Assembly: GCA_034664425.1 (NCBI GenBank)
Contig: JAXDHR010000123.1
Coordinates: forward strand, 1 to 26,954
Length of the DNA: 26,954 nt
Direction of reading: 5' to 3'
From: DATBDM01 sp034664425
Lineage (GTDB): Bacteria; Actinomycetota; Thermoleophilia; Solirubrobacterales; Solirubrobacteraceae
Numbering within the stretch: position 1 is the stretch's first letter; every line of letters starts with the position of its first letter. Under the pieces are notes generated by a model. It was given only the letters and a program-made list of their open reading frames with translations. It was not told the origin of the DNA and made no database searches. Position numbers and translations under genes: made by a program. This document shows, piece after piece, positions 15,330-22,691 of this stretch.

Positions 15330-16058
15330 CTACGCTCCGAGGTCCACGTCGATCTCGCGCGGCTCGGCGCCGCGCAGGACCGCGAGCGCGAGGCGTCCGT
15401 CCGCCGCCCGGACCGCGCGGTCGAGGTCGCCGACGGAGTGCACGCCCGCGCCCGCGGCCTGCGTCACGAGGTCGCCGCGCAGCACGCCGGCCGCGGCGGC
15501 CGGGCTGTCGGGCCTGACTCCGACGACGAGCACGCCCGGCTCGTCGGCGAGCCCGACCGCCCGGCGCATGCGCGCGGCCACGGCGGACGGCGCGACGGCG
15601 ACGCCCAGCCGGGGCGTCACGCGCTCGTCGGGCTCGAAGAAGGCGAGCCAGGCCGCGAGCTGGCCGGCCAGCGCCGGCGTCCCGTCGCCGAGCGCGCCGA
15701 CGAGCCGCGCGGCGCGCGCCTCGTAGGCCGGGCGGGCGGCGCGGACGAGCGCGGCGCCGCGCTCGGTCAGCGTCACCGTGACGCGCCGGCGGTTCTCCGC
15801 GTCAGGCTCCCGGGCGATGACCTTCGCGCGCTCGAGCCGGCCGAGCCGGACCGACAGCGTGCCGGACGTCCGCCGGACCTGAGCGACCAGCTCGCGCTGG
15901 CTGAGCGCGTGGTCGGGTGCCTGCTCGAGCGCGTCGAGCACGAGGAAGCTGGCACGGGTCAGGCGATGCTCGGCGAGCGCCTCCTCGAGCTCGCCCTCCA
16001 GGTGCGCCGCGACGCTGATCGCGTCGTCCGCGACGCGGCGGGGATCGGGTGCGGACAT
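15330..16058 (-). CDS. MarR-family regulator fused to a C-terminal PDZ domain
   Basis: A 242-residue protein with two parts. Residues about 10-145 are a MarR winged helix: ASFLVLDALEQAPDHALSQR, ELVAQVRRTSGTLSVRLGRL (recognition helix) and the wing REPDAENRRRVTVTLTERG. Residues about 150-240 are a PDZ domain: RLGVAVA (carboxylate-loop motif), GVLVVGVRPDSPAAAAGVLR, GDLVTQ, then VGDLDRAV and LALAVLRG. No membrane segment is present, so it is a cytosolic DNA-binding protein with a peptide-binding module. The start is ATG at 16058, with GGAG 6 nt upstream; a TTG at 16070 is possible but less likely. It diverges from the HtrA-like protease gene, whose PDZ domain begins with the near-identical QLGVAVAP. 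The shared domain suggests the regulator senses the same C-terminal peptides or the protease itself; that is inference. Confidence 0.88.
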   Translation of the reverse strand: MSAPDPRRVADDAISVAAHLEGELEEALAEHRLTRASFLVLDALEQAPDHALSQRELVAQVRRTSGTLSVRLGRLERAKVIAREPDAENRRRVTVTLTERGAALVRAARPAYEARAARLVGALGDGTPALAGQLAAWLAFFEPDERVTPRLGVAVAPSAVAARMRRAVGLADEPGVLVVGVRPDSPAAAAGVLRGDLVTQAAGAGVHSVGDLDRAVRAADGRLALAVLRGAEPREIDVDLGA

Positions 16059-16067
16059 TGCAGTCTC

Positions 16068-16077
16068 CAAATGTTTG
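16068..16077. promoter_or_regulatory. Palindrome CAAATGTTTG, candidate autoregulatory operator
   Basis: A short near-perfect palindrome in the 48 bp between the divergent MarR-PDZ and HtrA-like genes, next to the GGAG of the first and 16 bp before the -10 box of the second. MarR proteins usually bind palindromes in such divergent promoters. Its AT content stands out in this sequence. Confidence 0.45.
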
Positions 16078-16093
16078 AGTCGAAACGGTGCGA

Positions 16094-16099
16094 TACGAT
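16094..16099 (+). promoter_or_regulatory. -10 box of leaderless HtrA-like gene
   Basis: TACGAT ends 7 nt before the ATG at 16107. The palindrome 16068-16077 lies where a -35 region would be. Confidence 0.6.
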
Positions 16100-16106
16100 C
16101 ATAGCC

Positions 16107-17042
16107 ATGTCAGCGCTCGACGCGTACTCCCGGACCGTGGTGGGCGTGGCCGAGGCCATCTCGCCCAGCGTCGCCAACCTCCAGGTCCGCCATCGCACCC
16201 GCCGCGGCGACGGCATCGGCGCCGGCAGCGGCGTCGTGATCGCGCCGGACGGCTTCCTGCTCACCTCCGCCCACGTGATCGAGCGCGCCCGCCGCGGGAC
16301 GGCGACGTTCGGCGACGGGCGCGAGACGGCCGTGGAGATCGTCGGCGCCGACCCGCTGTCGGACCTCGCCGTGCTGCGCGCCGAGGCCGGCTCCCTCGAT
16401 CCCGCCCCGCTCGGGCATGCCGAGGACCTGCGAGTCGGCCAGCTCGTCGTCGCGATCGGCAATCCGCAGGGCTTCGCCAGCTCGGTCACGGCCGGAGTCG
16501 TCTCCGGCCTCGGGCGCTCGCTGCCCGTCGGCGCGCGCGGCGGGCCGCGACGGCTCGTCGAGAACGTGATCCAGACCGACGCGGCGCTCAACCCCGGCAA
16601 CTCGGGCGGCGCGCTCGTCGACGGCACGGGCCACGTGGTCGGCATCAACACCGCGCTGGCGGGCATCGGGCTCGGGCTCGCCGTGCCGATCAACGAGGCC
16701 ACACGCGCGATCGTGGCCGCGTTGATGCGCGACGGGCGCGTCCGGCGCGCCCAGCTCGGCGTCGCCGTCGCGCCGCGGCCGCTCGCGCCCGCCGTCGCCG
16801 CGCGGCTCGGGCGCCCGCGGGGGGTCGCGGTCGTGCAGGTCGTCGAAGGCAGCGCCGCCGAGCGCGGTGGCCTGCGCTCGGGCGACGTGCTCGTGGCGCT
16901 CGACGGGGTCGCGCTCGAGGACGCCACCGACCTGCAGCGGCTGATGGTCGACGAGCGCATCGGCCGTCCGCTCGCCGCGCGCGTACTGCGCGACGGCGCC
17001 GACCGGACGGTGACGGTCGTGCCCGACGAGCTCGTCGCCTGA
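16107..17042 (+). CDS. HtrA/DegP-type serine protease with one PDZ domain, apparently cytosolic
   Basis: A 311-residue S1C protease. The trypsin-like domain shows the full triad: His56 in LLTSAHVIE, Asp86 in PLSDLAVL and Ser166 in LNPGNSGGALV. LGLAVPINEA closes the domain. One PDZ domain follows at about 217-305 (QLGVAVAP, GVAVVQVVEGSAAERGGLRS, GDVLVALDGV). The N-terminus (MSALDAYSRTVVGVAEAISP) starts directly at the protease domain, with no signal peptide or membrane anchor, unlike most actinobacterial HtrA proteins, which carry a transmembrane anchor. The start ATG at 16107 fits the -10 box 7 nt upstream, which argues against a missed N-terminal anchor. It diverges from the MarR-PDZ regulator gene. 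Role: degradation or processing of cytosolic proteins with exposed C-termini, by family knowledge. Confidence 0.93.
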   Translation: MSALDAYSRTVVGVAEAISPSVANLQVRHRTRRGDGIGAGSGVVIAPDGFLLTSAHVIERARRGTATFGDGRETAVEIVGADPLSDLAVLRAEAGSLDPAPLGHAEDLRVGQLVVAIGNPQGFASSVTAGVVSGLGRSLPVGARGGPRRLVENVIQTDAALNPGNSGGALVDGTGHVVGINTALAGIGLGLAVPINEATRAIVAALMRDGRVRRAQLGVAVAPRPLAPAVAARLGRPRGVAVVQVVEGSAAERGGLRSGDVLVALDGVALEDATDLQRLMVDERIGRPLAARVLRDGADRTVTVVPDELVA

Positions 17043-17068
17043 GGCCGGGCAGCGCGCGTGCCCACCGG

Positions 17069-17074
17069 TAGCGT
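17069..17074 (+). promoter_or_regulatory. -10 box of leaderless ltrA-like gene
   Basis: TAGCGT ends 8 nt before the ATG at 17083, in the 40-bp gap after the protease gene. Confidence 0.5.
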
Positions 17075-17082
17075 CAGCGCCG

Positions 17083-18195
17083 ATGAGCTCCCCGCCCGCC
17101 GAGCGCTCGAGCGTCACGACGCTCGAGCTGTTCTTCGATCTCGTCTTCGTGTTCACGATCACGCAGCTCACGAGCGTGTTCGCGCATGCGCCGACCTGGA
17201 CGGGCCTGTCCCGGGTGGCGGTCCTGCTCGGGCTGATCTTCTGGATGTACGGCGGCTACGCGTGGCTGACCAACGCGGTCGCGCTCGACCGGGTCGGCCG
17301 GCGGCTGTGGCTGCTCGCCGCGATGGCGGCGCTGCTGGTCGTGGCGCTCTCGGTGCCGGGCGCGTTCACGGGGAGCGGCGCGACCTTCGGGATGGCCTAC
17401 CTCGCCGTCGTGCTGATCCACATGGGGCTGTTCGCGCGCTCCTCGCACGTCACGGTCGTGCAGGCGGTGCGCGGCCTTGCGCCGTTCAACCTGTTCACTG
17501 CCCTGCTCGTGCTGACGGGCGGAATCGCCGGCGGCACGCCGCAGGCCGTGCTGTGGACCGTCGCCTTCGTGCTCGAGTGGATCTCGCCGAAGCTGATCGA
17601 CGACTCGGGCTTCGTGATCGCCGCCGCCCACTTCGTCGAGCGCCACGGACTGGTCGTGATCGTCGCCATCGGCGAATCCGTGGTCGCGGTCGGGATCGGC
17701 GCCGCGGGGCTGCCGGTCGACGCCGCGCTCGTGCTGGGCGCCGTGCTCGGGCTGGCGCTCACCGCCGCGCTGTGGTGGTCGTACTTCGGCGGCGACGGCG
17801 CGGCCGCCGAGCGAGCGCTGGAGGCAGCGCCGGCGGCGCGGCGCCCGTGGCTGGCGCTCGAGGGCTTCGGCTACTGGCACCTGCCGATCCTGCTCGGCGT
17901 CGTGCTGATCGCGGCGGCCTTGAAGCACGCGACGGGACATCCGCTCGCTGCGCTCGACCGCCCGTGGGCGTTCGCGCTCGGCGGCGGCGCCGCCGTGTTC
18001 CTCGCCGGCGAGGCGCTCTTCCGCCGCACGCTGGCTCTCGGCGGCGACCGCGAGCGCGCGCTCGCTGCGGTCGTCGCCCTGCTCACGATCCCGATCGGCA
18101 CCGCACTCGCCGCGGCGGGCCAGGTCGTCGCGCTGCTCGCGGTCTTCGTGGTCATGCTCGTGGGCCCCGCCCGCAGTTCGGCCTCTGAGCGATGA
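17083..18195 (+). CDS. ltrA: Low temperature requirement protein A (LtrA) family membrane protein
   Basis: A 370-residue polytopic protein with about ten hydrophobic helices. The N-terminal signature LELFFDLVFVFTITQLT is diagnostic for LtrA. Further family blocks are FWMYGGYAWLTN, FVLEWISPKLID, the AAHFVERHGLVVIVAIGESV block and WWSYFGGD. The family is named for a Listeria cold-growth gene; its biochemical role is unknown. The charged residues FFDLVF, HFVERHGL and ALGES-like within helices suggest ion or small-molecule transport, which is inference. The start is ATG at 17083, supported by the -10 box. It follows the protease gene by 40 bp on the same strand and converges with ligA. Confidence 0.92.
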   Translation: MSSPPAERSSVTTLELFFDLVFVFTITQLTSVFAHAPTWTGLSRVAVLLGLIFWMYGGYAWLTNAVALDRVGRRLWLLAAMAALLVVALSVPGAFTGSGATFGMAYLAVVLIHMGLFARSSHVTVVQAVRGLAPFNLFTALLVLTGGIAGGTPQAVLWTVAFVLEWISPKLIDDSGFVIAAAHFVERHGLVVIVAIGESVVAVGIGAAGLPVDAALVLGAVLGLALTAALWWSYFGGDGAAAERALEAAPAARRPWLALEGFGYWHLPILLGVVLIAAALKHATGHPLAALDRPWAFALGGGAAVFLAGEALFRRTLALGGDRERALAAVVALLTIPIGTALAAAGQVVALLAVFVVMLVGPARSSASER

Positions 18196-18308
18196 GTCGC
18201 GGGCCTCGAGCGGGTCTGCACCACCATGGACATCGTCGCCACCACCCAGTCCTTCAGCGGCTTGGTTCAAGGTCCCGCCGGGAACACCCTCTCGGTGCTG
18301 CAGACGCG

Positions 18309-20309
18309 CTAGGCGACCCCGGCGTCCGCCAGCCAGCGCCACAGCTGCTCCTGGTCGACGACGGCGACGCCGAGCTTGTCGGCCTTCGCCGTCTTCGAGG
18401 CCCCGACGTCGGCGCCCGCCAGCAGGAAGTCGGTGTTGGCCGACACGGACGAGGCGGCGGTCGCCGCGGCCTGCTCGACGAGTCGCGTGACGTCGGGGCG
18501 GCTGATCTTCGCCCCCGTGCGCGGGTCGGTGAAGGCGCCGGTGATGACCACGGTCGCGCCCTTCAGCGGCGAATCGCCGGCCGTGGCGACGTCGAGGGGG
18601 CGGTCCTCGTCGTGCACGTCGAGGTCCACGCCGAAGCCTCGCAGTGCCTCGATCTCCTCGGAGGTCTCCGGCCGCGCGAAGAAGGCGACGAGGCTCTCGG
18701 CCACCTTGGGACCGATGTCGCGGATCGCCACGAGCGCCTCGGCCGAGGCCTCCGCAACGTCCTCGATGCGCTCGTAGCCGGCCAGACAGAGCCGCTTCGC
18801 GGTGCCCTCGGACGCCATCGGGATCGCCAGCCCGATCAGCGCGCGGCGCAGCCCCAGGCGCTTGGAGGACTCGATCGAGTCGATCATCCTGGCCGCGCTG
18901 ACCTCGCCCATCCGCTCGTAGCCGAGCAGTTGCTCGGCGGTCAGCGCGTAGAAGTCGCTGCGCCGCTTGAGCACACCGTCGTCGGCGAGCTTCTCGATCC
19001 AGACGTCGCCGACGCCCTCCATGTCGGCCGCGTGGCGCGAGGCCCAGTGCATCAGGCGCCGCGTCGCCTGGGCCGGGCACTGGAGGTTCAGGCACCAGCG
19101 CTCCTCCCCCGTCCCGCGGATCTCGAGCTCGGATCCGCACGAGGGGCAGCGCTCCGGCGGCACGATCTCCTGCTCGGATCCGTCGCGGTCCTCGGGGATC
19201 GAGCGGCCGGCGAACGGGATCACGTCGCCGCGCCTGACGACGGCGACCGTGTCGCCGATGCGCAGATCGCGCTCGCGGATCAGGCGCGGGTTGTGCAGCG
19301 TGATGTTCTCGACGGTGACACCGCCGACGAACACCGGCTCGACGCGGGCGCGCGGCGGGACGCGGCCGATCTTCCCGACGGGCCACTCGACCGCGAGCAG
19401 CTTCGTCAGCTTCTCCTCCGGCGGGTACTTGAAGGCGATCGCGCCGCGCGGCTCGGCGCTGTTGAAGCCCGCCGCGTCGAACGCCGCCGGCTCGTGCAGC
19501 CGTACGACCGCGCCGTCGATGTCGTAGTCGAGCCCGTCGCGGCGGTCGCCGATCGCGTGGATCGCCTCCAGCACCGTGTCGGCGTCCTCGCAGACCGCCT
19601 GCGCTGCGGCCTCGAACGGCAGGCCGGCGAGATCGACAGCCGCGCCCCGGCGGTCGGCGCCGAACGCGAAGAAGCGCAGCAGCCGCCCGGACTCGGCGGC
19701 GGCCTCGGGGTCCTTCTGCATCAGCGTCCCCGCCGCGCCCGAGCGCGGGTTGGTCAGCGGCTTGTCGGGGTGCGCCGCGTTGTATGCGCTCCAGGTGGAG
19801 CGCAGCATCACGGCCTCGCCGCGCACCTCGACGCGGCCGGGCGCGTCGATCACGGCGGGCATGTCGGGGATCACCCAGCGCGCCTTCTCGGTGACGAGCT
19901 CGCCGAGCGCCCCGGTGCCGCGCGTGGCGACGTAGTCCAGCGCCCCGTCCTCGTAGACGAGGCTCAGCGACAGCCCGTCGAGCTTCTCCGAGACGCGGAA
20001 CACCTGGCCGGGGAAGCGCTCGCAGAACGTGCGGATCTGCTCCTCGCCGGTCGCCTTCGCGAGCGAGAGCATCGGCCGCGCATGGCGAACCGTCGGTCCC
20101 GTCAGCTGGGCCGGCGCGTTGACCTTGCCGAGCGGGCTGTCGGCGGGCTCGAGCTCGGGGTGCTCGGCGACGAGCGCGGCCAGCTCGTCCTTGAGCGCGT
20201 CGTAGTCGGCGTCGGGCAGCGGGCTGTCGCCCGTGCGGTAGTAGAGGTCGTTGAGGCGGCGCACCTCGGCGCTCAGCTCGCCGATCCGCTGGGAAAGGTC
20301 CTGCGTCAC
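18309..20309 (-). CDS. ligA: NAD-dependent DNA ligase
   Basis: Seals nicks in duplex DNA using NAD+. A 666-residue protein with the full domain order: Ia domain with the NAD-binding tyrosines (LNDLYYRTG), adenylation domain with Lys109 in SEKLDGLSLSL, OB-fold, four-Cys zinc finger (CPSCGSELEIRG...WCLNLQCPAQ), helix-hairpin-helix region and a C-terminal BRCT domain (LKGATVVITGAFTDPRTG). It departs from ordinary LigA at several spots: KLDGLS where KxDGxA is usual, IGRVPP where TGxxTP is usual, and IGLAIPMASEGTAKRL in place of the usual GIRxVG stretch. It may therefore be a divergent copy alongside a housekeeping ligase. The start is GTG at 20309; the frame is open further upstream but that part is not ligase. 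A small frameshifted ORF ends 5 nt upstream. Confidence 0.9.
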   Translation of the reverse strand: MTQDLSQRIGELSAEVRRLNDLYYRTGDSPLPDADYDALKDELAALVAEHPELEPADSPLGKVNAPAQLTGPTVRHARPMLSLAKATGEEQIRTFCERFPGQVFRVSEKLDGLSLSLVYEDGALDYVATRGTGALGELVTEKARWVIPDMPAVIDAPGRVEVRGEAVMLRSTWSAYNAAHPDKPLTNPRSGAAGTLMQKDPEAAAESGRLLRFFAFGADRRGAAVDLAGLPFEAAAQAVCEDADTVLEAIHAIGDRRDGLDYDIDGAVVRLHEPAAFDAAGFNSAEPRGAIAFKYPPEEKLTKLLAVEWPVGKIGRVPPRARVEPVFVGGVTVENITLHNPRLIRERDLRIGDTVAVVRRGDVIPFAGRSIPEDRDGSEQEIVPPERCPSCGSELEIRGTGEERWCLNLQCPAQATRRLMHWASRHAADMEGVGDVWIEKLADDGVLKRRSDFYALTAEQLLGYERMGEVSAARMIDSIESSKRLGLRRALIGLAIPMASEGTAKRLCLAGYERIEDVAEASAEALVAIRDIGPKVAESLVAFFARPETSEEIEALRGFGVDLDVHDEDRPLDVATAGDSPLKGATVVITGAFTDPRTGAKISRPDVTRLVEQAAATAASSVSANTDFLLAGADVGASKTAKADKLGVAVVDQEQLWRWLADAGVA

Positions 20310-20313
20310 ACCT

Positions 20314-20489
20314 TCATGGTGAACGGCTGCCCCGACGGCGCTCGTAGCGCCGCACCGCGTAGGCGCCGGCCGGGTGCGCGCGGAGGCGGCGGATCTCGCT
20401 CGCGAGCGGCTCGTGGAGCTGCTCGGGCTGAAGTGCTCGCCGCACCCGTACGGACGGCCGTGCGCGAGCCGCTCGGCGACCGGCATCAT
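20314..20489 (-). pseudogene. Small ORF before ligA, apparently frameshifted
   Basis: On the - strand, coding-like third-position G/C bias runs from ATG 20489 (PVAERLAHGRPYGCGEHFSP) to a C-run at 20425-20427. It then continues in another frame (EQLHEPLASEIRRLRAHPAG, AYAVRRYERR) to TGA 20314-20316. One extra base in the C-run would join both into a protein of about 58 residues, ending just before the ligA GTG. I do not recognise the product. It could be a decayed gene or a sequencing error in a homopolymer. Confidence 0.4.
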
Positions 20490-20518
20490 CGTGCCCCCGG
20501 CCGGGTACCCGCGTGACG

Positions 20519-20833
20519 ATGAGCACGACCGCCACGGGACGCCGCCGCATCGCCGCCGGATCCGCGCGCCTTGGCCTCGCGCGCGCCATCGACCTGATCG
20601 GTGCGCTCGTGGCGCTGATCCTGGTCGTCGCGATCCTGCTCGTCCTGCTCGGCGCCAACCGCCACAACGGGCTCGTCCAGGCCGTGCGCGACGCGGCCGA
20701 CTGGCTCGCCGGCCCGTTCAACGGGCTCTTCTCCCTCAAGCACCACAAGGTCGAGCTGGCGGTCAACTGGGGCGTGGCCGCGCTCGTCTGGCTGCTGCTC
20801 GCGCGTCTGATCGCGCGCGTCGTCCGTCCCTGA
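20519..20833 (+). CDS. Small two-helix membrane protein, unknown function
   Basis: A protein of 104 residues (or 106 if the GTG at 20513 is used) with two clear hydrophobic segments: LIGALVALILVVAILLVLLG at about residues 25-44 and VNWGVAALVWLLLARLIARV near the C-terminus. Between them is an amphipathic stretch (ADWLAGPFNGLFSLKHHKVEL). The spacing resembles small actinobacterial membrane proteins found as conserved hypotheticals; I cannot assign a function. A TACCCG box 7 nt before the ATG is a poor -10. It diverges from ligA and the small upstream ORF, and the ABC exporter genes follow 85 bp downstream on the same strand. Confidence 0.7.
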   Translation: MSTTATGRRRIAAGSARLGLARAIDLIGALVALILVVAILLVLLGANRHNGLVQAVRDAADWLAGPFNGLFSLKHHKVELAVNWGVAALVWLLLARLIARVVRP

Positions 20834-20918
20834 CGCGCGGCGCTGCACGACGGGTCGCCGCGCACCCTGACGCGCGGTCTTGCGGGTTCGAACCGCGGGG
20901 CGTGCCATGGTTGATGGG

Positions 20919-22691
20919 ATGGGGACGTCCGCGACTAGCCGCTTCGCTCCGCCCGACCTGGGCGTGCGCGACACGATCGCGCGGCTCGCGCACGTCGGTC
21001 GCGAGCAGTGGCGTCTGAGCTCGCTCGGGCTCGGGCTGGCGTTCGTCTACACGCTGCTGTCGATCGCGATCCCGCTGCTCGTCGCACGCGCGATCGACCG
21101 CTCGATCGTCCATCACGACGAGCCGCTCGCGCCGCTGCTGGCGGCGATCGCCGGCCTCGCGATCGTGCGGGCGTTCGTCAACTTCGAGCGCCGCTATGCG
21201 ACGGCCCGCGTCGGCGTGCGGGTCGAGGCGCGCATGCGCGAGCTGCTCTTCCGCGCCTACCTGCGCTTCCCGCGCGGCTTCTACGACCATCACGCCACGG
21301 GTCAGGTCGTCTCGCGCGCCACCAACGACCTCTACCCGATCCGCTACTTCGTCGGCTGGGGCCTGGTGCAGGGCGCCCAGAGCGTGATGATGATCGTCGG
21401 GGCCGGCATCGTGCTCGGACTCGCCGACCCGAAGCTCGCACTGCTCAGCGCCATCCCGCTGCCGCTGATCGGCCTCGTCGCCTGGCACTTCGGCCGCCTG
21501 GTCACGCCGATCTCGCGCGAGGTGCAATCCCGCAAGGGCGACGTCACCGAGTCCGCCGACGAGGCGGTCGTCGGCATCGAGATGGTGCAGGCGTTCGGCC
21601 GCGAGGGCGACATCCAGGCACGCTTCGCGGAGCGCGCGGGCACCGTCCGCGAGGCGGTCCTGCGCCAGGCGCAAGTGGAGTCCCACCACCTGCCGGGCCT
21701 GTTCTTCCTGCCGTCGCTCTCGGTCGCGATCGTGCTCGGCCTGGGTGGCGAGCAGGTGATCCGCGGCACGCTGTCCTATGGCGAGTTCGCCCTGTTCATC
21801 CAGCTGCTGCTGCAGCTCGTATGGCCGCTCGAGTCGATGGGCTGGATCCTCAATCTGGCCCAGCGCGCGACCGCCTCGGCCGGCCGCGCCTTCGCCTGGA
21901 TCGAAGGCGTTCCCTGCCTGCCCGACCCCGAGCGGCCGCACACGCTCCCGGCCGGTCGCGGGCTCGGTGTCTCGCTGCGCGGCGTGCACTTCGCCTACCC
22001 GGGCGGCAGCGAGGTGCTCGCGGGCGTCGACCTCGACGTCGCGCCCGGCGAGATCCTCGCCGTCTGCGGGGCCACGGGCAGCGGCAAGTCCACTCTCCTG
22101 CAACTGCTGCCGCGCTTCTACGACCCGGATGCCGGCGTGGTCGAGCTCGGCGGCGTCGCCCTGACCGACGTCGCGCTCGAGGACGCCCGCGGCGCGGTCG
22201 CGGTGGTCACGCAGCGGCCCGTGCTGTTCTCCGACACGCTGCGCGAGAACCTGCTCGTCGGCCGCCTGGACGCGTCGCAGGCCGACATCGACGCCGCCTG
22301 CGCGCTCGCGGGCGTGACCGGGTTCCTCGACGACCTGCCGGACGGCTTCGACACCCTCATCGGCGAGCGCGGCGTGAACCTCTCGGGTGGTCAGCGCCAG
22401 CGCGTCGCGCTCGCCCGCGCGCTGCTCAGCGACGCACGCGTGCTCGTGCTCGACGACCCGCTGTCGGCCGTCGACACGACGACGGAGGAGGGCATCGTCG
22501 AGCGCCTGCGGGGCGCGCTCGCCGGCCGCCCGGTGCTGGTCGCGACGCAACGCCTGTCGACGCTCGCCCTCGCCGAGCGCGTCGCCGTCCTCGACGAGGG
22601 CCGCGTCGCGGAAACCGGCGATCCGGCCGAGCTCCTGGAGCGCGGCGGGGCGTTCAGCGCGCTCTTCGGAGAGGAGACTCCTGTCCTCTGA
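20919..22691 (+). CDS. ABC exporter half-transporter, degenerate-site subunit
   Basis: A 590-residue type IV ABC exporter half: six membrane helices (about 30-320), then a nucleotide-binding domain. Seen: Walker A GATGSGKST, Q-loop VTQRPVLFSDT, signature LSGGQRQR and Walker B VLVLDDPLSAVD. The catalytic Glu after Walker B is replaced by Asp and the H-loop His by Gln (VATQRLST). These are the hallmarks of the degenerate ATP site in heterodimeric exporters such as BmrCD or TM287/288. Its partner is encoded directly downstream with canonical residues and an 11-bp overlap. Together they should export drugs, lipids or peptides; the substrate is not readable. The start is uncertain: ATG 20919 is preferred, ATG 20907 possible. 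A GGTTCGAACC palindrome lies at 20885-20894. Confidence 0.92.
   Translation: MGTSATSRFAPPDLGVRDTIARLAHVGREQWRLSSLGLGLAFVYTLLSIAIPLLVARAIDRSIVHHDEPLAPLLAAIAGLAIVRAFVNFERRYATARVGVRVEARMRELLFRAYLRFPRGFYDHHATGQVVSRATNDLYPIRYFVGWGLVQGAQSVMMIVGAGIVLGLADPKLALLSAIPLPLIGLVAWHFGRLVTPISREVQSRKGDVTESADEAVVGIEMVQAFGREGDIQARFAERAGTVREAVLRQAQVESHHLPGLFFLPSLSVAIVLGLGGEQVIRGTLSYGEFALFIQLLLQLVWPLESMGWILNLAQRATASAGRAFAWIEGVPCLPDPERPHTLPAGRGLGVSLRGVHFAYPGGSEVLAGVDLDVAPGEILAVCGATGSGKSTLLQLLPRFYDPDAGVVELGGVALTDVALEDARGAVAVVTQRPVLFSDTLRENLLVGRLDASQADIDAACALAGVTGFLDDLPDGFDTLIGERGVNLSGGQRQRVALARALLSDARVLVLDDPLSAVDTTTEEGIVERLRGALAGRPVLVATQRLSTLALAERVAVLDEGRVAETGDPAELLERGGAFSALFGEETPVL

Noticed and set aside
18226..18312. 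28-codon + strand ORF between ltrA and ligA
   Set aside because: Third positions look partly coding, but there is no promoter box, ribosome site or recognised motif. The short convergent gap may hold a remnant; a real gene cannot be supported.
20881..20909. tRNA T-arm-like sequence GGGTTCGAACC followed by a CCA
   Set aside because: The T-stem does not pair correctly, and no matching acceptor, D or anticodon arms lie upstream. It is only a palindrome before the ABC gene.
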